Positions 9,142 to 17,759 of a DNA stretch of 64,000 bases are shown piece after piece (position 1 is the first letter of the stretch; each line of letters opens with the position of its first letter). The notes beneath the pieces were generated by a model. It saw nothing but the letters and a program-made list of their open reading frames with translations, did not search any database and was not told the DNA's origin. Origin of the DNA: Rubripirellula obstinata (GTDB lineage: Bacteria; Planctomycetota; Planctomycetia; Pirellulales; Pirellulaceae); NCBI RefSeq assembly GCF_001642955.1, contig NZ_LWSK01000009.1:1-64000 (forward strand), in the 5' to 3' direction. Made by a program: the position numbers and the translations under genes.

Positions 9142-11643
9142 ATGATAGACAACAAAAGCCGCTTTCAGGTCAATGCTATCCTGCCCGGCGTTCACGACGA
9201 TGATGATCGGTGCATGCCCCGCTTCATCGACTTGGTATCGGCGAAGCGTGGCGTGGATAAAGTTCACGTCGTCGAAAATGAAGCCATGTCGTCCGGCGAT
9301 ACGGAAACCACCAGCTTCTGCATTCACTTTGATCCTGATGCTATCTCGGTTTCTGAAGTTCGCCAGTTTGCTCACCAAGTCGGTGCGGAACTTGATCAAC
9401 GATACGGGCATTGGCACAAGCGGATCTTACCGATGCACGCACGCCGAGCGTCCGCGATCGAATCGCGTCTTGCTCGAATCACTGGAGTCATCGAATCGGT
9501 CGTTGCGCCCGACGGTGCGGTTCGCGTCGAATACGATCGGCAAGCGACCGATGCTTCGGCAATCGAAACGGCTCTCGAAGAATGGTCATCGTCTGACTCA
9601 CAAGCTCGCAACGAACACGAAGCCCAGAGGCACGACGAAGAAGGCCACGAAGACGATCATGGCCATGCCGGACACGACCACGCCCACGGCGGTATTTTCG
9701 GCCCGAAGTCGGAATTAATCTTTGCGGTCCTATGCGGCGTGTTCCTGTTGGTTGGTTGGCTGATCGAAACCTTCGCAGAATTGAACGAGTGGATTCCGCT
9801 GGGTTGCTACATCGCCGCCTACTTGTTTGGAGGCTACTACACCGTCACCGAAGCGATCGAGAAGATTCGGGCGGGCAAGTTCGAGATTGACTTCCTGATG
9901 ATTATGGCTGCCGCCGGTGCTGCTTCGCTCGGAGCGTGGGCCGAAGGTGCGTTGCTGTTGTTCCTATTCAGCATCGGCCATGCGTTGGAAGGCTACGCGA
10001 TGGGGCGAGCCAAACGTGCCATTGAAGCCTTGTCCGAACTGGCTCCCAAAACCGCACGGGTTCGACGCGACGGAAACGAATCGGAAGTTCCCGTCGAAGA
10101 CTTAGTCGTTGGCGACATCGTCATCATCAAACCCGACGAGCGAGTACCGGCAGATGGGTTCGTGATCGTGGGCGATTCCAGCGTCAACCAAGCACCGATC
10201 ACCGGCGAAAGTGTGCCCGTCGACAAACGCCCCGTCGATGATGTCGCCGCTGCGGCATCCGATCCCGAGTCGCTTCCGCCAGAGCATCGTGCCTTCGCCG
10301 GAACGATCAATCAATCGGGTTCGCTCGAAATCCAAGTCACCAAGCTCGCATCCGAAAACACGCTGGCTCGCGTCGTCACGATGGTCAGCGAAGCTGAAAC
10401 GCGGGTGTCGCCTACGCAGAAGTTCACAAAGAAATTCGAGCGATACTTTGTCCCATCAGTTATTGCCGGTGTTGTTCTATTGATGTTTGCACCGCTCGTC
10501 ATCGAAGAAACCTTCAGCGAATCGTTTTACCGAGCGATGGCGGTTCTGGTCGCCGCCAGCCCATGTGCGTTGGCGATCGCAACACCCAGTGCGGTGTTAA
10601 GCGGCGTCGCCCGAGCGGCACGCGGCGGAATACTTGTCAAAGGTGGCGGACCACTGGAAAGCCTCGGCAGTCTCGACTCGATTGCGTTTGACAAAACAGG
10701 AACGCTCACCGAAGGCGAACCCAAAGTCACTGATGTTCGCACCGCTGATGGCGTCGATGAAAACGAATTGCTACGAAATGCCATTGCGGTGGAAGACCTC
10801 AGCAAACATCCGCTCGCCAAAGCAGTTGTTCGCGACGGGAAGGAAAGATTGGGAGCGGGGGAATCTGGGAGTGGGGGAGCGATTCCCGACGCAACTGATT
10901 TGCAGAGTATCACTGGACGCGGCATTCGAGCGACGGTCGAGGGCGACGTAGTTCATATTGGCAAAGACGATCTGTTCGCCGAAGTCGACGGGCCACCGCT
11001 GCCAGACAGCGTCCGCGAGATCGTGGAATCGCTCGAAGAAAATGGACGAACGACAATGATCGTCCGACGAGGCGATCGCTACCTCGGCGTGATCGGTTTG
11101 ATGGACACGCCGCGAGAAGCCTCTAAGCGAACCATCTCGCGGCTTCGCGAACTCGGCATCAAGCGAATGATCATGATCTCAGGCGACAACCAAAAAGTCG
11201 CCGACGCGGTCGCAAAAGAAGTCGGCCTCGATGAAGCAAGAGGCGACCTGATGCCCGACGACAAGGTCAACGAAATCAAGAAGCTGCAAAGCGAAGGCGG
11301 CGTCGCAATGGTTGGCGACGGAGTCAACGACGCCCCCGCCATGGCATCCGCCTCCGTCGGCATCGCGATGGGAGCCGCCGGTAGCGACGTTGCCCTCGAA
11401 ACCGCCGACGTCGCCTTGATGGCTGACAATCTCGACCACTTACCGCTGGCCATCGGACTCAGCCGATCCACCAAATCAATCATCCGTCAAAATCTTTGGA
11501 TGAGTCTCGGCATGGTCGCGTTCCTCGTCCCGGCCACAATTCTCGGCCTCAATATCGGCCCCGCAGTTGCATTGCACGAAGGAAGCACCCTCGTAGTCGT
11601 CTTCAATGCTCTACGCCTACTTGCTTACAAACCTCAATCCTAA
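9142..11643 (+). CDS. P1B-4 type metal-transporting P-type ATPase
   Basis: ATP-driven exporter of about 833 residues. The frame reaches TTG 9025 and ATG 9079, but a terminator-like hairpin covers 9064-9108, so ATG 9142 (MIDNKSRF) is preferred. The N-terminus has two degenerate ferredoxin-like modules without CxxC and then a His-rich linker (HDEEGHEDDHGHAGHDHAHGG). Motifs: TGES in the actuator domain, SPC at residues 473-475 in the metal-site helix, DKTGT with phosphorylated Asp517, HPLA in the nucleotide domain, GDGVNDAPA, and HEGST from residue 812. SPC with HEG(S/G)T defines the P1B-4 (CoaT/CtpD) class, which exports Co, Fe or Zn. A short G-rich insertion at 10846-10887 adds a Gly-rich segment inside the nucleotide-binding domain. 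Confidence 0.9.
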   Translation: MIDNKSRFQVNAILPGVHDDDDRCMPRFIDLVSAKRGVDKVHVVENEAMSSGDTETTSFCIHFDPDAISVSEVRQFAHQVGAELDQRYGHWHKRILPMHARRASAIESRLARITGVIESVVAPDGAVRVEYDRQATDASAIETALEEWSSSDSQARNEHEAQRHDEEGHEDDHGHAGHDHAHGGIFGPKSELIFAVLCGVFLLVGWLIETFAELNEWIPLGCYIAAYLFGGYYTVTEAIEKIRAGKFEIDFLMIMAAAGAASLGAWAEGALLLFLFSIGHALEGYAMGRAKRAIEALSELAPKTARVRRDGNESEVPVEDLVVGDIVIIKPDERVPADGFVIVGDSSVNQAPITGESVPVDKRPVDDVAAAASDPESLPPEHRAFAGTINQSGSLEIQVTKLASENTLARVVTMVSEAETRVSPTQKFTKKFERYFVPSVIAGVVLLMFAPLVIEETFSESFYRAMAVLVAASPCALAIATPSAVLSGVARAARGGILVKGGGPLESLGSLDSIAFDKTGTLTEGEPKVTDVRTADGVDENELLRNAIAVEDLSKHPLAKAVVRDGKERLGAGESGSGGAIPDATDLQSITGRGIRATVEGDVVHIGKDDLFAEVDGPPLPDSVREIVESLEENGRTTMIVRRGDRYLGVIGLMDTPREASKRTISRLRELGIKRMIMISGDNQKVADAVAKEVGLDEARGDLMPDDKVNEIKKLQSEGGVAMVGDGVNDAPAMASASVGIAMGAAGSDVALETADVALMADNLDHLPLAIGLSRSTKSIIRQNLWMSLGMVAFLVPATILGLNIGPAVALHEGSTLVVVFNALRLLAYKPQS
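10846..10887. repeat. G-rich repeat element inside the ATPase gene
   Basis: TTGGGAGCGGGGGAATC is followed by TCTGGGAGTGGGGGAGC (10864-10880) and GATTCCC. The 17-base string TCTGGGAGTGGGGGAGC is identical to one at 29562-29578 in the element beside csoR. GGGAATC/GATTCCC can pair. It is read in frame as a Gly/Ser-rich segment (LGAGESGSGGAIP) in the nucleotide-binding domain between HPLA and the GRGI motif. Confidence 0.55.
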
Positions 11644-11656
11644 AAGGAGAACTGAA

Positions 11657-11854
11657 ATGGAAATTAAACACCTTATTCTTGGTCTGCTCGAAGGAGTCGT
11701 CTGGTACTTCTTTATCTACTACCTGATCGACACGATACGAAAACCGACGCGTAATCTGTGGGTCGCATCAGGTGTCTTGCTGGCACTGTTCTGTCTTGGC
11801 TTTGTGCTTTGCCCGTGGGTTCGGCACACTCCGGCGTGGGAGTCGTTGCAATGA
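11657..11854 (+). CDS. Small two-helix membrane protein
   Basis: 65 residues from ATG 11657, preceded by AAAAGGAGA (11642-11650). Two hydrophobic helices (LILGLLEGVVWYFFIYYLI and VASGVLLALFCLGFVLCPW) joined by a short basic loop. It lies 13 bases after the P1B-4 ATPase and its stop overlaps the next start (ATGA at 11851). No family recognised. The tight coupling suggests an accessory membrane subunit for the ATPase or the CDF-like protein. Confidence 0.7.
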   Translation: MEIKHLILGLLEGVVWYFFIYYLIDTIRKPTRNLWVASGVLLALFCLGFVLCPWVRHTPAWESLQ

Positions 11855-12522
11855 GCGATGATGACGTTTCAAGCGAAGAGGGCCATGTTCAAGGTATCCG
11901 TCGCGGCCGATACGTCGAAATCACGAGTCTGATCTACAACATCACCGAAGTTGTCGTGTCACTTACAGCCGGTTTTGCTACTGGCAGTTCCGCCTTGGTT
12001 AGTTGGGGTGTCGACAGCATCGTCGAGAGTAATTCGGCAGCGTTCATGATTTGGCGGCTTCACGGCGAAGAGAAAGGCATCAGTGATCGCGAAGTGCGAA
12101 AACGGAAGAAGATCGCCTTGAGCGTCTTATCCGCCGCGTTCACGATCGCCGTCTTGTTTATTTGCTACGAAGCGATCAGCAAGTTCGTCAGCCGAGAGAC
12201 CGCGTCGATGTCATGGTGGGGCATTGGCATTTTGCTGATCTCATTGGTCGTCAATCCGATCCTCGCATGGGGCAAGTATCACTACGGTAAGAAAACGGAT
12301 TCACCATCACTCAAATACGACGCGATCGACACGATGATCTGCGAATATCAAACGATCGTTGTGCTCATCGGTATCGGCTTGGTCCAGTGGCAAGGATGGT
12401 GGTGGGCTGATCCGGTCGCAGCTCTGATGATCGTTCCCTACGTCGGTTGGGAAGCCTACGAAGCCGGTCGTGATGCTTGGTCAGTTGATGTCGACCAAAA
12501 CGAAGACGGCGTCAAGGATTAG
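11851..12522 (+). CDS. CDF-superfamily (TMEM163-like) cation transporter
   Basis: 223 residues. ATG 11851 overlaps the preceding stop (ATGA); a longer GTG start at 11758 would overlap the small gene and is less likely. Five or six hydrophobic helices are visible. The first metal-site helix reads SWGVDSIVES and the later one YDAIDTMICEY, so the usual HxxxD pairs of CDF transporters are replaced by D/E-based pairs. There is no cytoplasmic C-terminal CDF domain, only a short acidic tail. Family placement in the CDF superfamily is fairly secure; transport direction and metal are unknown. It forms an operon with the P1B-4 ATPase. Confidence 0.75.
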   Translation: MSDDDVSSEEGHVQGIRRGRYVEITSLIYNITEVVVSLTAGFATGSSALVSWGVDSIVESNSAAFMIWRLHGEEKGISDREVRKRKKIALSVLSAAFTIAVLFICYEAISKFVSRETASMSWWGIGILLISLVVNPILAWGKYHYGKKTDSPSLKYDAIDTMICEYQTIVVLIGIGLVQWQGWWWADPVAALMIVPYVGWEAYEAGRDAWSVDVDQNEDGVKD

Positions 12523-12574
12523 ACAAAAGGCCCCAGCGTTGGCTACGCTCAACCGAAATTGACACGTCTCGCGA

Positions 12575-13051
12575 TCAATCGTCTCGCGACGCTAGCCCGC
12601 CGATCTCATCACCTTCTAAATCAGCGATCAACTGTTTCATCTCGGCGATTTCTCTTCGCTGAGCTTCGATGATTTCGTCGGCGAGTTCGCGGACTCGCGG
12701 GTCGCTGATTTCGGCTCGTTCGCTGGTCAGGATCGCGATCGAGTGGTGGGGGATCATGGCTTTCATCCATGACACGTCTTGGACGGTTTCTTGGCTGCGG
12801 ACCAACCACAGTGTTCCGAGAAAGACCACCACGCTTGTTGCAAAGATGCTGATGTTGGCTTTCTTGTTTTTGTACATGCCTAGCATGAATCCGAGCATGA
12901 TCATTGCCATCGTTGCACCCATCAGCAGCGCCATGTAGAAACGCGTTTCGCTCCAGAAGACGTGATCGAAGGCGTAGGTGTTCAGATACATCAATCCGTA
13001 CATGACCGTGGTCGATGTGGCGATCATGCCGGCGAATAGTTTGTAGGACAT
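12575..13051 (-). CDS. DUF305 membrane protein
   Basis: 158 residues on the - strand, starting at 13051. Three N-terminal hydrophobic helices are followed by the DUF305 core: WMKAMIPHHSIAILTSERA, then helical segments (DPRVRELADEIIEAQRREI) and EMKQLI. DUF305 proteins (including the copper-binding CopM of cyanobacteria) are four-helix proteins with a conserved M.P.H..A/I motif and are often found in metal-resistance loci. Here the membrane-anchored version faces the periplasm by inference. A low-grade CsoR-like palindrome lies upstream at 13098-13114. Confidence 0.85.
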   Translation of the reverse strand: MSYKLFAGMIATSTTVMYGLMYLNTYAFDHVFWSETRFYMALLMGATMAMIMLGFMLGMYKNKKANISIFATSVVVFLGTLWLVRSQETVQDVSWMKAMIPHHSIAILTSERAEISDPRVRELADEIIEAQRREIAEMKQLIADLEGDEIGGLASRDD

Positions 13052-13097
13052 GGGGAGTTCTCCGTCGGGACCGCGGCCGGGTGTCGACGAAGAGACC

Positions 13098-13114
13098 CTA
13101 TCGCGGTGCGGTAG
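13098..13114 (-). promoter_or_regulatory. Possible degenerate CsoR-like operator
   Basis: CTATC-N7-GGTAG, a near palindrome with one mismatch and the same seven-base spacer as the copper sites, 47 bases upstream of the DUF305 start. The match is weak and could be chance. The rest of 13052-13254 shows only the ribosome binding site AAAGGA before 13255. Confidence 0.2.
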
Positions 13115-13254
13115 TGAAATGGTCAGTGATTCTCAAGTACACCGACGTAGTAGCAAGCGACGTGCCAGAGGAAACCCTGGATGGGTATGCAGTTTGCTGG
13201 TGGCCGCAGGTGACGAACATCCCGAACAAACCTTCACATCCAAAGGATTGAACC

Positions 13255-14664
13255 ATGCTGTTTCGCTATTCACTCGCAACGCTGCTCGTCGCCATTTCGC
13301 TTTGTAGCCAGAACGTACTGGCTGACGAGAATGGGCACTCTGACAGGTCAAACACGCTGCCGAAGGCGGACGCGTCGGCGGTTCGTGTTGCGGTGCCGGC
13401 AAATGTTCAGGTCGTCGCCAGCAAGCTGAACTTTCCGACTTCGGTCGAGGTCGATGATGAAGGGATGGTGTGGATTGGGTTGTCCGGTGCCAGCCATGGC
13501 AATCCCGGCGTGAAGCCCGCTGTGTTGAAAATTGCGAAGGACGGCAAGACCGAAACGGTGATCGAACAAGGGCTTGTCGCACCGCTTAACGACCTGCTCT
13601 TTCACGACGGCACCCTTTACGTTTCGCACCGTGGAAAGGTGTCGAAGTGGACGGGGTCAAAGCTCGAAGATGTCGTTACGGGATTACCAAGTCAGGGCGA
13701 CCATACGAACAACCAGATTGACATCGGCCCCGATGGCAAGCTCTACATTGGTCAAGGCAGCGCGACCAATAGCGGCGTCGTGGGGCCAGACAACAAGAAA
13801 TGGGTGAAGAAACACGCAGACTTTCATGACACTCTGCCCAAAGATGTCACGCTGATCGGAAAGGCCTTTACGAGCAAATCGTTCCTGGATTCCTCTGGCG
13901 ACAAAGCAAAGACATCTGCATTCATGGCATACGGAGAAACACGCGAAGGAAAGCAACCCGCTGACGCAGTCGAAGTGCCGACTGCCTGCTTGCTACGCTG
14001 CGACCTGGATGGATCGAACATGGAAGTGTTCGCCTGGGGACTTCGCAATCCCTACGGCGTGCTGGTCAACGATGATGGCAGCGTCTTCGTCGGTGACCAA
14101 GGTTGTGACGTCCGCGGCAGCCGGCCGATCAAAGACGACTTGGAAGATCTGTATTTGTTGAAAGAAGGCGACTGGGCCGGTTGGCCGGACTTCTGCTATG
14201 GCGTCGCCGTAACCGATCCGCGGTTCAAGCCGGATGGCAAATCGCAACCAAAGTTCGTCATGGGCGAGCACCCAGACGTGGCAACGCCGGTGGCGACCTT
14301 TCCGAACCACTCGGCAATCGGCAAACTCGATCGGCTTGAAAGCGATTCGGCTCTCGGCAGCAAGGGTGATGTCTTCGTCGCATTGTTTGGCAACATGTCA
14401 CCCAAGACCGGCACGGCTCCGAATCCGCCGGGCGGAATGCGAGTGATGCGTTTCAGTCCATCAACCAACGAGGTGACCGTTTTTGCTGAAGCGAAGGAAC
14501 CGACGCCGACCGATTGGACCGCTGGTATCCGCCGCCCACTGGACGTCCACATCTCGTCGGACGGCAACACGCTGTACGTGGCCGACTACGGCACGCTCGG
14601 CGACGGCAAACATCTCAAAGCGGTCAAGAAGAGCGGCGTGATTTGGAAGATCGCGGCGAAGTAA
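13255..14664 (+). CDS. Secreted PQQ-type sorbosone/glucose dehydrogenase-like beta-propeller
   Basis: 469 residues with a Sec signal (LLVAISLCSQNVLA). The rest is a six-bladed beta-propeller: repeated strand motifs such as NFPTSVEVDDEGMVWIGLSG, NQIDIGPDGKLYIGQGSATN, WGLRNPYGVLVNDDGSVFVGDQG and DVHISSDGNTLYVADYG. This is the pattern of the soluble aldose sugar dehydrogenase (L-sorbosone dehydrogenase) family, which oxidises sugars in the periplasm using PQQ. I did not identify individual cofactor residues, and many planctomycete propellers of this type have no proven activity. It lies alone between metal genes; a link to metal resistance is not evident. Confidence 0.8.
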   Translation: MLFRYSLATLLVAISLCSQNVLADENGHSDRSNTLPKADASAVRVAVPANVQVVASKLNFPTSVEVDDEGMVWIGLSGASHGNPGVKPAVLKIAKDGKTETVIEQGLVAPLNDLLFHDGTLYVSHRGKVSKWTGSKLEDVVTGLPSQGDHTNNQIDIGPDGKLYIGQGSATNSGVVGPDNKKWVKKHADFHDTLPKDVTLIGKAFTSKSFLDSSGDKAKTSAFMAYGETREGKQPADAVEVPTACLLRCDLDGSNMEVFAWGLRNPYGVLVNDDGSVFVGDQGCDVRGSRPIKDDLEDLYLLKEGDWAGWPDFCYGVAVTDPRFKPDGKSQPKFVMGEHPDVATPVATFPNHSAIGKLDRLESDSALGSKGDVFVALFGNMSPKTGTAPNPPGGMRVMRFSPSTNEVTVFAEAKEPTPTDWTAGIRRPLDVHISSDGNTLYVADYGTLGDGKHLKAVKKSGVIWKIAAK

Positions 14665-14687
14665 GCGATCGCCAAGGATTTAACGCG

Positions 14688-15086
14688 ATGCAGACTCAAG
14701 CCAAGATGATCGCCCTGTTGGATATTGGTGGCGAAGGTCGCTACGCAACCGCGATAAATCTAAATCCAAGCGGCGAAAAGACGCTTGGGCCGGACAAGGG
14801 TACTGCGATTCCGAACTGGATCGGCGGGCGTGCGGAGGATATTCCGCTGCCCGACCGATCGGTCCAGGCGATCGTGATGGAGAGAACGCCACTGCGAAAG
14901 GAGGCGATCGACGAAATTGCTCGTGTCGCCACCGAAGACGCGACGCTTGTCTTTCGGCATACAGTCGATCAACCTTCCGATCCGCATGCACGCATTGTTG
15001 AGCGGATCTCAGGTAAAGCTGAGGTGGCTCGCGTGACGTTGGACGGCCAGCCGGTTCAACAACTGACCATCCGACGTACCGCTTAA
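14688..15086 (+). CDS. Small methyltransferase-fold-like protein
   Basis: 132 residues from ATG 14688; the frame is open further upstream but overlaps the preceding gene. The segment AEDIPLPDRSVQAIVMERTPLRKEAIDEIARVA resembles the motif-II/post-motif region of class I SAM-dependent methyltransferases (D.P..D.S.D.I....). The glycine-rich motif I is reduced to LLDIGGEGRYATAINLNP. It may be a minimal or degenerate methyltransferase. The stop overlaps the convergent TolC gene by four bases. Confidence 0.5.
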   Translation: MQTQAKMIALLDIGGEGRYATAINLNPSGEKTLGPDKGTAIPNWIGGRAEDIPLPDRSVQAIVMERTPLRKEAIDEIARVATEDATLVFRHTVDQPSDPHARIVERISGKAEVARVTLDGQPVQQLTIRRTA

Positions 15087-16549
15087 CGAGGTTTCGGCAC
15101 GGCTGAGATGTGTCCCGGTGGTTGCGGGCCGGTCGGTGGCATCAAGCCGCCGTTGAGTAGGTAGCCAGCAATCAGCGTTTCGTTGCTTCGCCATGCGATC
15201 AGGTGTTGCACGTACTGAGTCCGAAGTCGGTAGTACTCAACTTGGGCTTCGAGCACGAGCGGCCATGCGACGCGGTCTTCCTCATAGGCGTCCAATAAGA
15301 CTTCGTACGCTTGTTTCGCTTCGGGCACCATCACCTCTTGATAGCTACGGACGTTTTGGACCGCCGTTAAATAGCTTTGATAGGTTTTGGCAAGTTGACG
15401 TTGCAACGTAAATTCGATGCGTTGAATCTCTCCTTGCTGACGCACGACATCGGCTTCCGCTTGACGGATCGTGCCTTGGTTCCAATCGTACAGAGGCACT
15501 TCGACTTGCAGTCCCAGACCATGACTGTTGTCGCGTGCTTCAAAGTTGCGTCCATAACCGTAGCTGACGACCACATCTGGAATCGGCTCGACGGTTTCGC
15601 GTTTCACTTTAATCTCATCGGCTTGCAGCTTTGAACGTGCGGCCAAGATTTGAGGGCTTTCGGAGATCAGGCGATCGAGAGCGATGTCGAAGTCGATCAG
15701 TTCGACCGGGCCTTCCAGTGCACCGGTCAGCGGCGTTGGGGTCTGCCGCGTGCCGGCGATGGCGGCGAGTTCGTACCAATTCGATTTGAGTTGGTTGCGG
15801 ATCATCAAGACATCGAGCCGCGCCCGCTGCAGCATGATGTTCGCCTTGTGCATGTCGGCCCGCGTCGCTTGGCCGGCATTGTAAAGCTCGCGGGAAGTGA
15901 CGACGGCGTCTTCGGCGTTCTTCAAGATTTCGTTGTGCAATTCGACGAGTTGTTGATGCCCCAGCGTGGTCCAGAACTGAATGCGAAGGTCGTTAAGCAC
16001 CTGATACTGTTGTTCCAGTGCTCGCCATTCGGCCGACCGCGTCAGTTGCAGGAACTTCGCCCGGCTGAGTTGCAGTTTGCGAGCCGTCACGATGCGTTGT
16101 TGAAAGACGGCACCTTGCCATTCGCCAGCGGTGCCACCGATACCGACCTGCTCGCCGACGTACATCAGGTTTGGGTTGGGCACCAAACCGGCTTGGATCG
16201 CTTTGCCGAGTTGGCTTTGAATCTGTGCCTGGGCCTGCGCCAGCGTCGGGTTCCGACTGCACGCGATGGATTCGATGGTCTGCAACGTCAACGGAGCTTC
16301 GGCGGACGTGTAAACCGATTCGGTCAATGACTGCGGGACCGGGGGAACCGGCGGAGGCTCGGTAAACTTTTCGCCAACGCGTGCTCGCAGATCTTCGGGC
16401 GACGTCGGCGGCATCGGGTTGTTGAGCGTTGGGCTGTCCGATTCGATCATTTGCGAATCGGTGATCGGCTGTTGCGCGGTGGCGGTGCCGGAGGTGATCG
16501 CGACGAGTGCTGCGGCGAGCACATGGCGGAGGCGTCGTTGCGTTGACAT
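15083..16549 (-). CDS. TolC family outer-membrane efflux protein
   Basis: Outer-membrane efflux channel. The frame is open to 16705, but the preceding gene ends at 16618. ATG 16549 (MSTQRRLRHVLAAALVAITSG, cleavage near ATAQ) gives a clean signal peptide and 488 residues; ATG 16582 is an alternative. Two OEP repeats are visible: LTLQTIESIACSRNPTLAQA opens the first, FDIALDRLISESPQILAARS the second, with long amphipathic helices between. There is no lipobox, unlike the TolC proteins at 657 and 25712. It forms a two-gene operon with the Cys-containing exported protein upstream, which has a CsoR-like site in front of it, so it probably serves the CusBA-like pump at 19028-24732. Confidence 0.87.
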   Translation of the reverse strand: MSTQRRLRHVLAAALVAITSGTATAQQPITDSQMIESDSPTLNNPMPPTSPEDLRARVGEKFTEPPPVPPVPQSLTESVYTSAEAPLTLQTIESIACSRNPTLAQAQAQIQSQLGKAIQAGLVPNPNLMYVGEQVGIGGTAGEWQGAVFQQRIVTARKLQLSRAKFLQLTRSAEWRALEQQYQVLNDLRIQFWTTLGHQQLVELHNEILKNAEDAVVTSRELYNAGQATRADMHKANIMLQRARLDVLMIRNQLKSNWYELAAIAGTRQTPTPLTGALEGPVELIDFDIALDRLISESPQILAARSKLQADEIKVKRETVEPIPDVVVSYGYGRNFEARDNSHGLGLQVEVPLYDWNQGTIRQAEADVVRQQGEIQRIEFTLQRQLAKTYQSYLTAVQNVRSYQEVMVPEAKQAYEVLLDAYEEDRVAWPLVLEAQVEYYRLRTQYVQHLIAWRSNETLIAGYLLNGGLMPPTGPQPPGHISAVPKPR

Positions 16550-16617
16550 GTTCAGATCCATCTGAGTCGGTAAGCGATTCATCCTGAATCGCGGTTGCGT
16601 GATTTGCGTTTGTAAAT

Positions 16618-17094
16618 TCAGTGGTTGATGGCTTCGGCGATTGCCTTCTTTCGCGTAATCATGTTCCAAGCCTTGGTGTACCAGTGCGTCGTCTTCGCGT
16701 CGCAAACCTTCGGCGACATCGTCAGCACCGGATCATCATCGCAAGGATTGGTGCCGTAAAAGATACGCGGGTTACAGCCGCAGTAGTCCGGGCCTGTGCA
16801 GCGAACGTCGGGACGAAGCACACACGATCCGCGGGTCGGCAAGGCGTCAAAGACGAAGGGTCCGCCAGTTGCAAGTGGAAGAATGCCGCTGGGATTCGTC
16901 ACGCTGGCTGGCAGTTCGGCCGGTGCAACGGTCGCCGGTGATGCTTCGGATTCTTGCAGCGTCAGCATCGACGCGAGCGTGACGGGCTGGGGCAGAGCCG
17001 CGTCAGGCTCGGTCGCGCCGACTGTGGTCGCAATCAGTGCGGCCAAGCCGAACGTTAATCCGGCGATGTGAAGTTGTAGTGATCGGATCGGCAT
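16618..17094 (-). CDS. Exported Cys-containing small protein
   Basis: Start chosen at 17094 because GGAGGGAA precedes it at good spacing and a signal peptide follows (LHIAGLTFGLAALIATTVGA); the frame is open to 17256. The mature protein of about 130 residues has a disordered Pro/Ala-rich N-terminal part and a Cys-rich end (RGSCVLRPDVRCTGPDYCGC, NPCDDDP, KVCDAKTTHWYTKAW). No named family recognised. The operator-like palindrome at 17144-17160 and the TolC gene immediately downstream place it in the copper-type efflux set. Confidence 0.7.
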   Translation of the reverse strand: MPIRSLQLHIAGLTFGLAALIATTVGATEPDAALPQPVTLASMLTLQESEASPATVAPAELPASVTNPSGILPLATGGPFVFDALPTRGSCVLRPDVRCTGPDYCGCNPRIFYGTNPCDDDPVLTMSPKVCDAKTTHWYTKAWNMITRKKAIAEAINH

Positions 17095-17143
17095 TGACGG
17101 TTCCCTCCGTGGTTCAAACGATTTGCTAAGTTGTCTATCGTCT

Positions 17144-17160
17144 GTACCGGGGTAGGGTAT
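17144..17160 (-). promoter_or_regulatory. CsoR-like operator upstream of Cys-rich/TolC operon
   Basis: GTACC-N7-GGTAT, 50 bases upstream of the start at 17094. The half-sites and seven-base spacer equal those at 25597, 29516, 31561 and 34127. It lies between divergent genes and could also affect the + strand gene at 17251. Confidence 0.55.
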
Positions 17161-17250
17161 GTAGCCGGCAGGGTCATTGAGATCCGATTTGGCAGACCAA
17201 CACCGGGCTATAACGAATGTAACGACCAACAGGGAGCGATCTTGGCGACG

Positions 17251-17550
17251 ATGCAATTCTGGATTTCAACCGTGGCTGGCGTCGCATTTACGATCGCAGG
17301 GGCTGGCGAAACATTCATGGCGGTGTTGTACCCAAGAGCGATCAACGGACCGATCACCGCGACGGTCAACCGAGTGTTCCATCGACTCTTGAAGTTGGGA
17401 TGGATCGCCGGATGCCGCTTTATTGTTGCCGCCGGCCCGGCGTTGATCGTGACGCAGGTGTTGTGCTGGGCAACGTTGTTGCTTGCCGGCGTCAGCTTGA
17501 TTGTCTGGCCACAATTGGGCACGGGGATTACCGCGAGAGGTTGCAGATGA
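17251..17550 (+). CDS. Truncated ion-channel-like membrane protein
   Basis: About 99 residues from ATG 17251; the frame is open to a TTG at 17131, but that would run through the operator-like site. The order helix (FWISTVAGVAFTIAGAGETFMAVLYPR), short basic segment (NRVFHRLLK) and second helix pair starting AAGPALIV...VWPQL resembles the N-terminal membrane part of bacterial two-pore-type potassium channel proteins. No selectivity-filter motif (TVGYGD-like) is found before the stop or in the next 200 bases. It may be a channel remnant or a small membrane protein of other function. Confidence 0.4.
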   Translation: MQFWISTVAGVAFTIAGAGETFMAVLYPRAINGPITATVNRVFHRLLKLGWIAGCRFIVAAGPALIVTQVLCWATLLLAGVSLIVWPQLGTGITARGCR

Positions 17551-17690
17551 GCGCAGCGGTAGCGCAGAACTTTCCTAGCGATTTCATGACGACGTCCTTG
17601 TCGTGAGTTGAAAACAAAAAGGCAGGGACGGCGTGGTGACGTCATCACTTGCGTGAATCAGACGCGACACCGCCCCCGCGAAAGCGAGAT

Positions 17691-17759
17691 GGGGAGTTGG
17701 GAGTGAAGGAATTGGGAGAAGATTCTCCTTCGCTCCCACCTCCCTCACTCCCAACTTCG
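17691..17759. repeat. G-rich palindromic repeat between convergent genes
   Basis: AGTTGGGAGTGA (17695-17706) and TCACTCCCAACT (17745-17756) are perfect complements; pairing continues inward with few mismatches to a short loop around GATTC. The element touches the stop codon of the - strand gene at 17760. It probably acts as a bidirectional terminator here. The remainder of 17551-17690 shows no gene. Confidence 0.7.
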
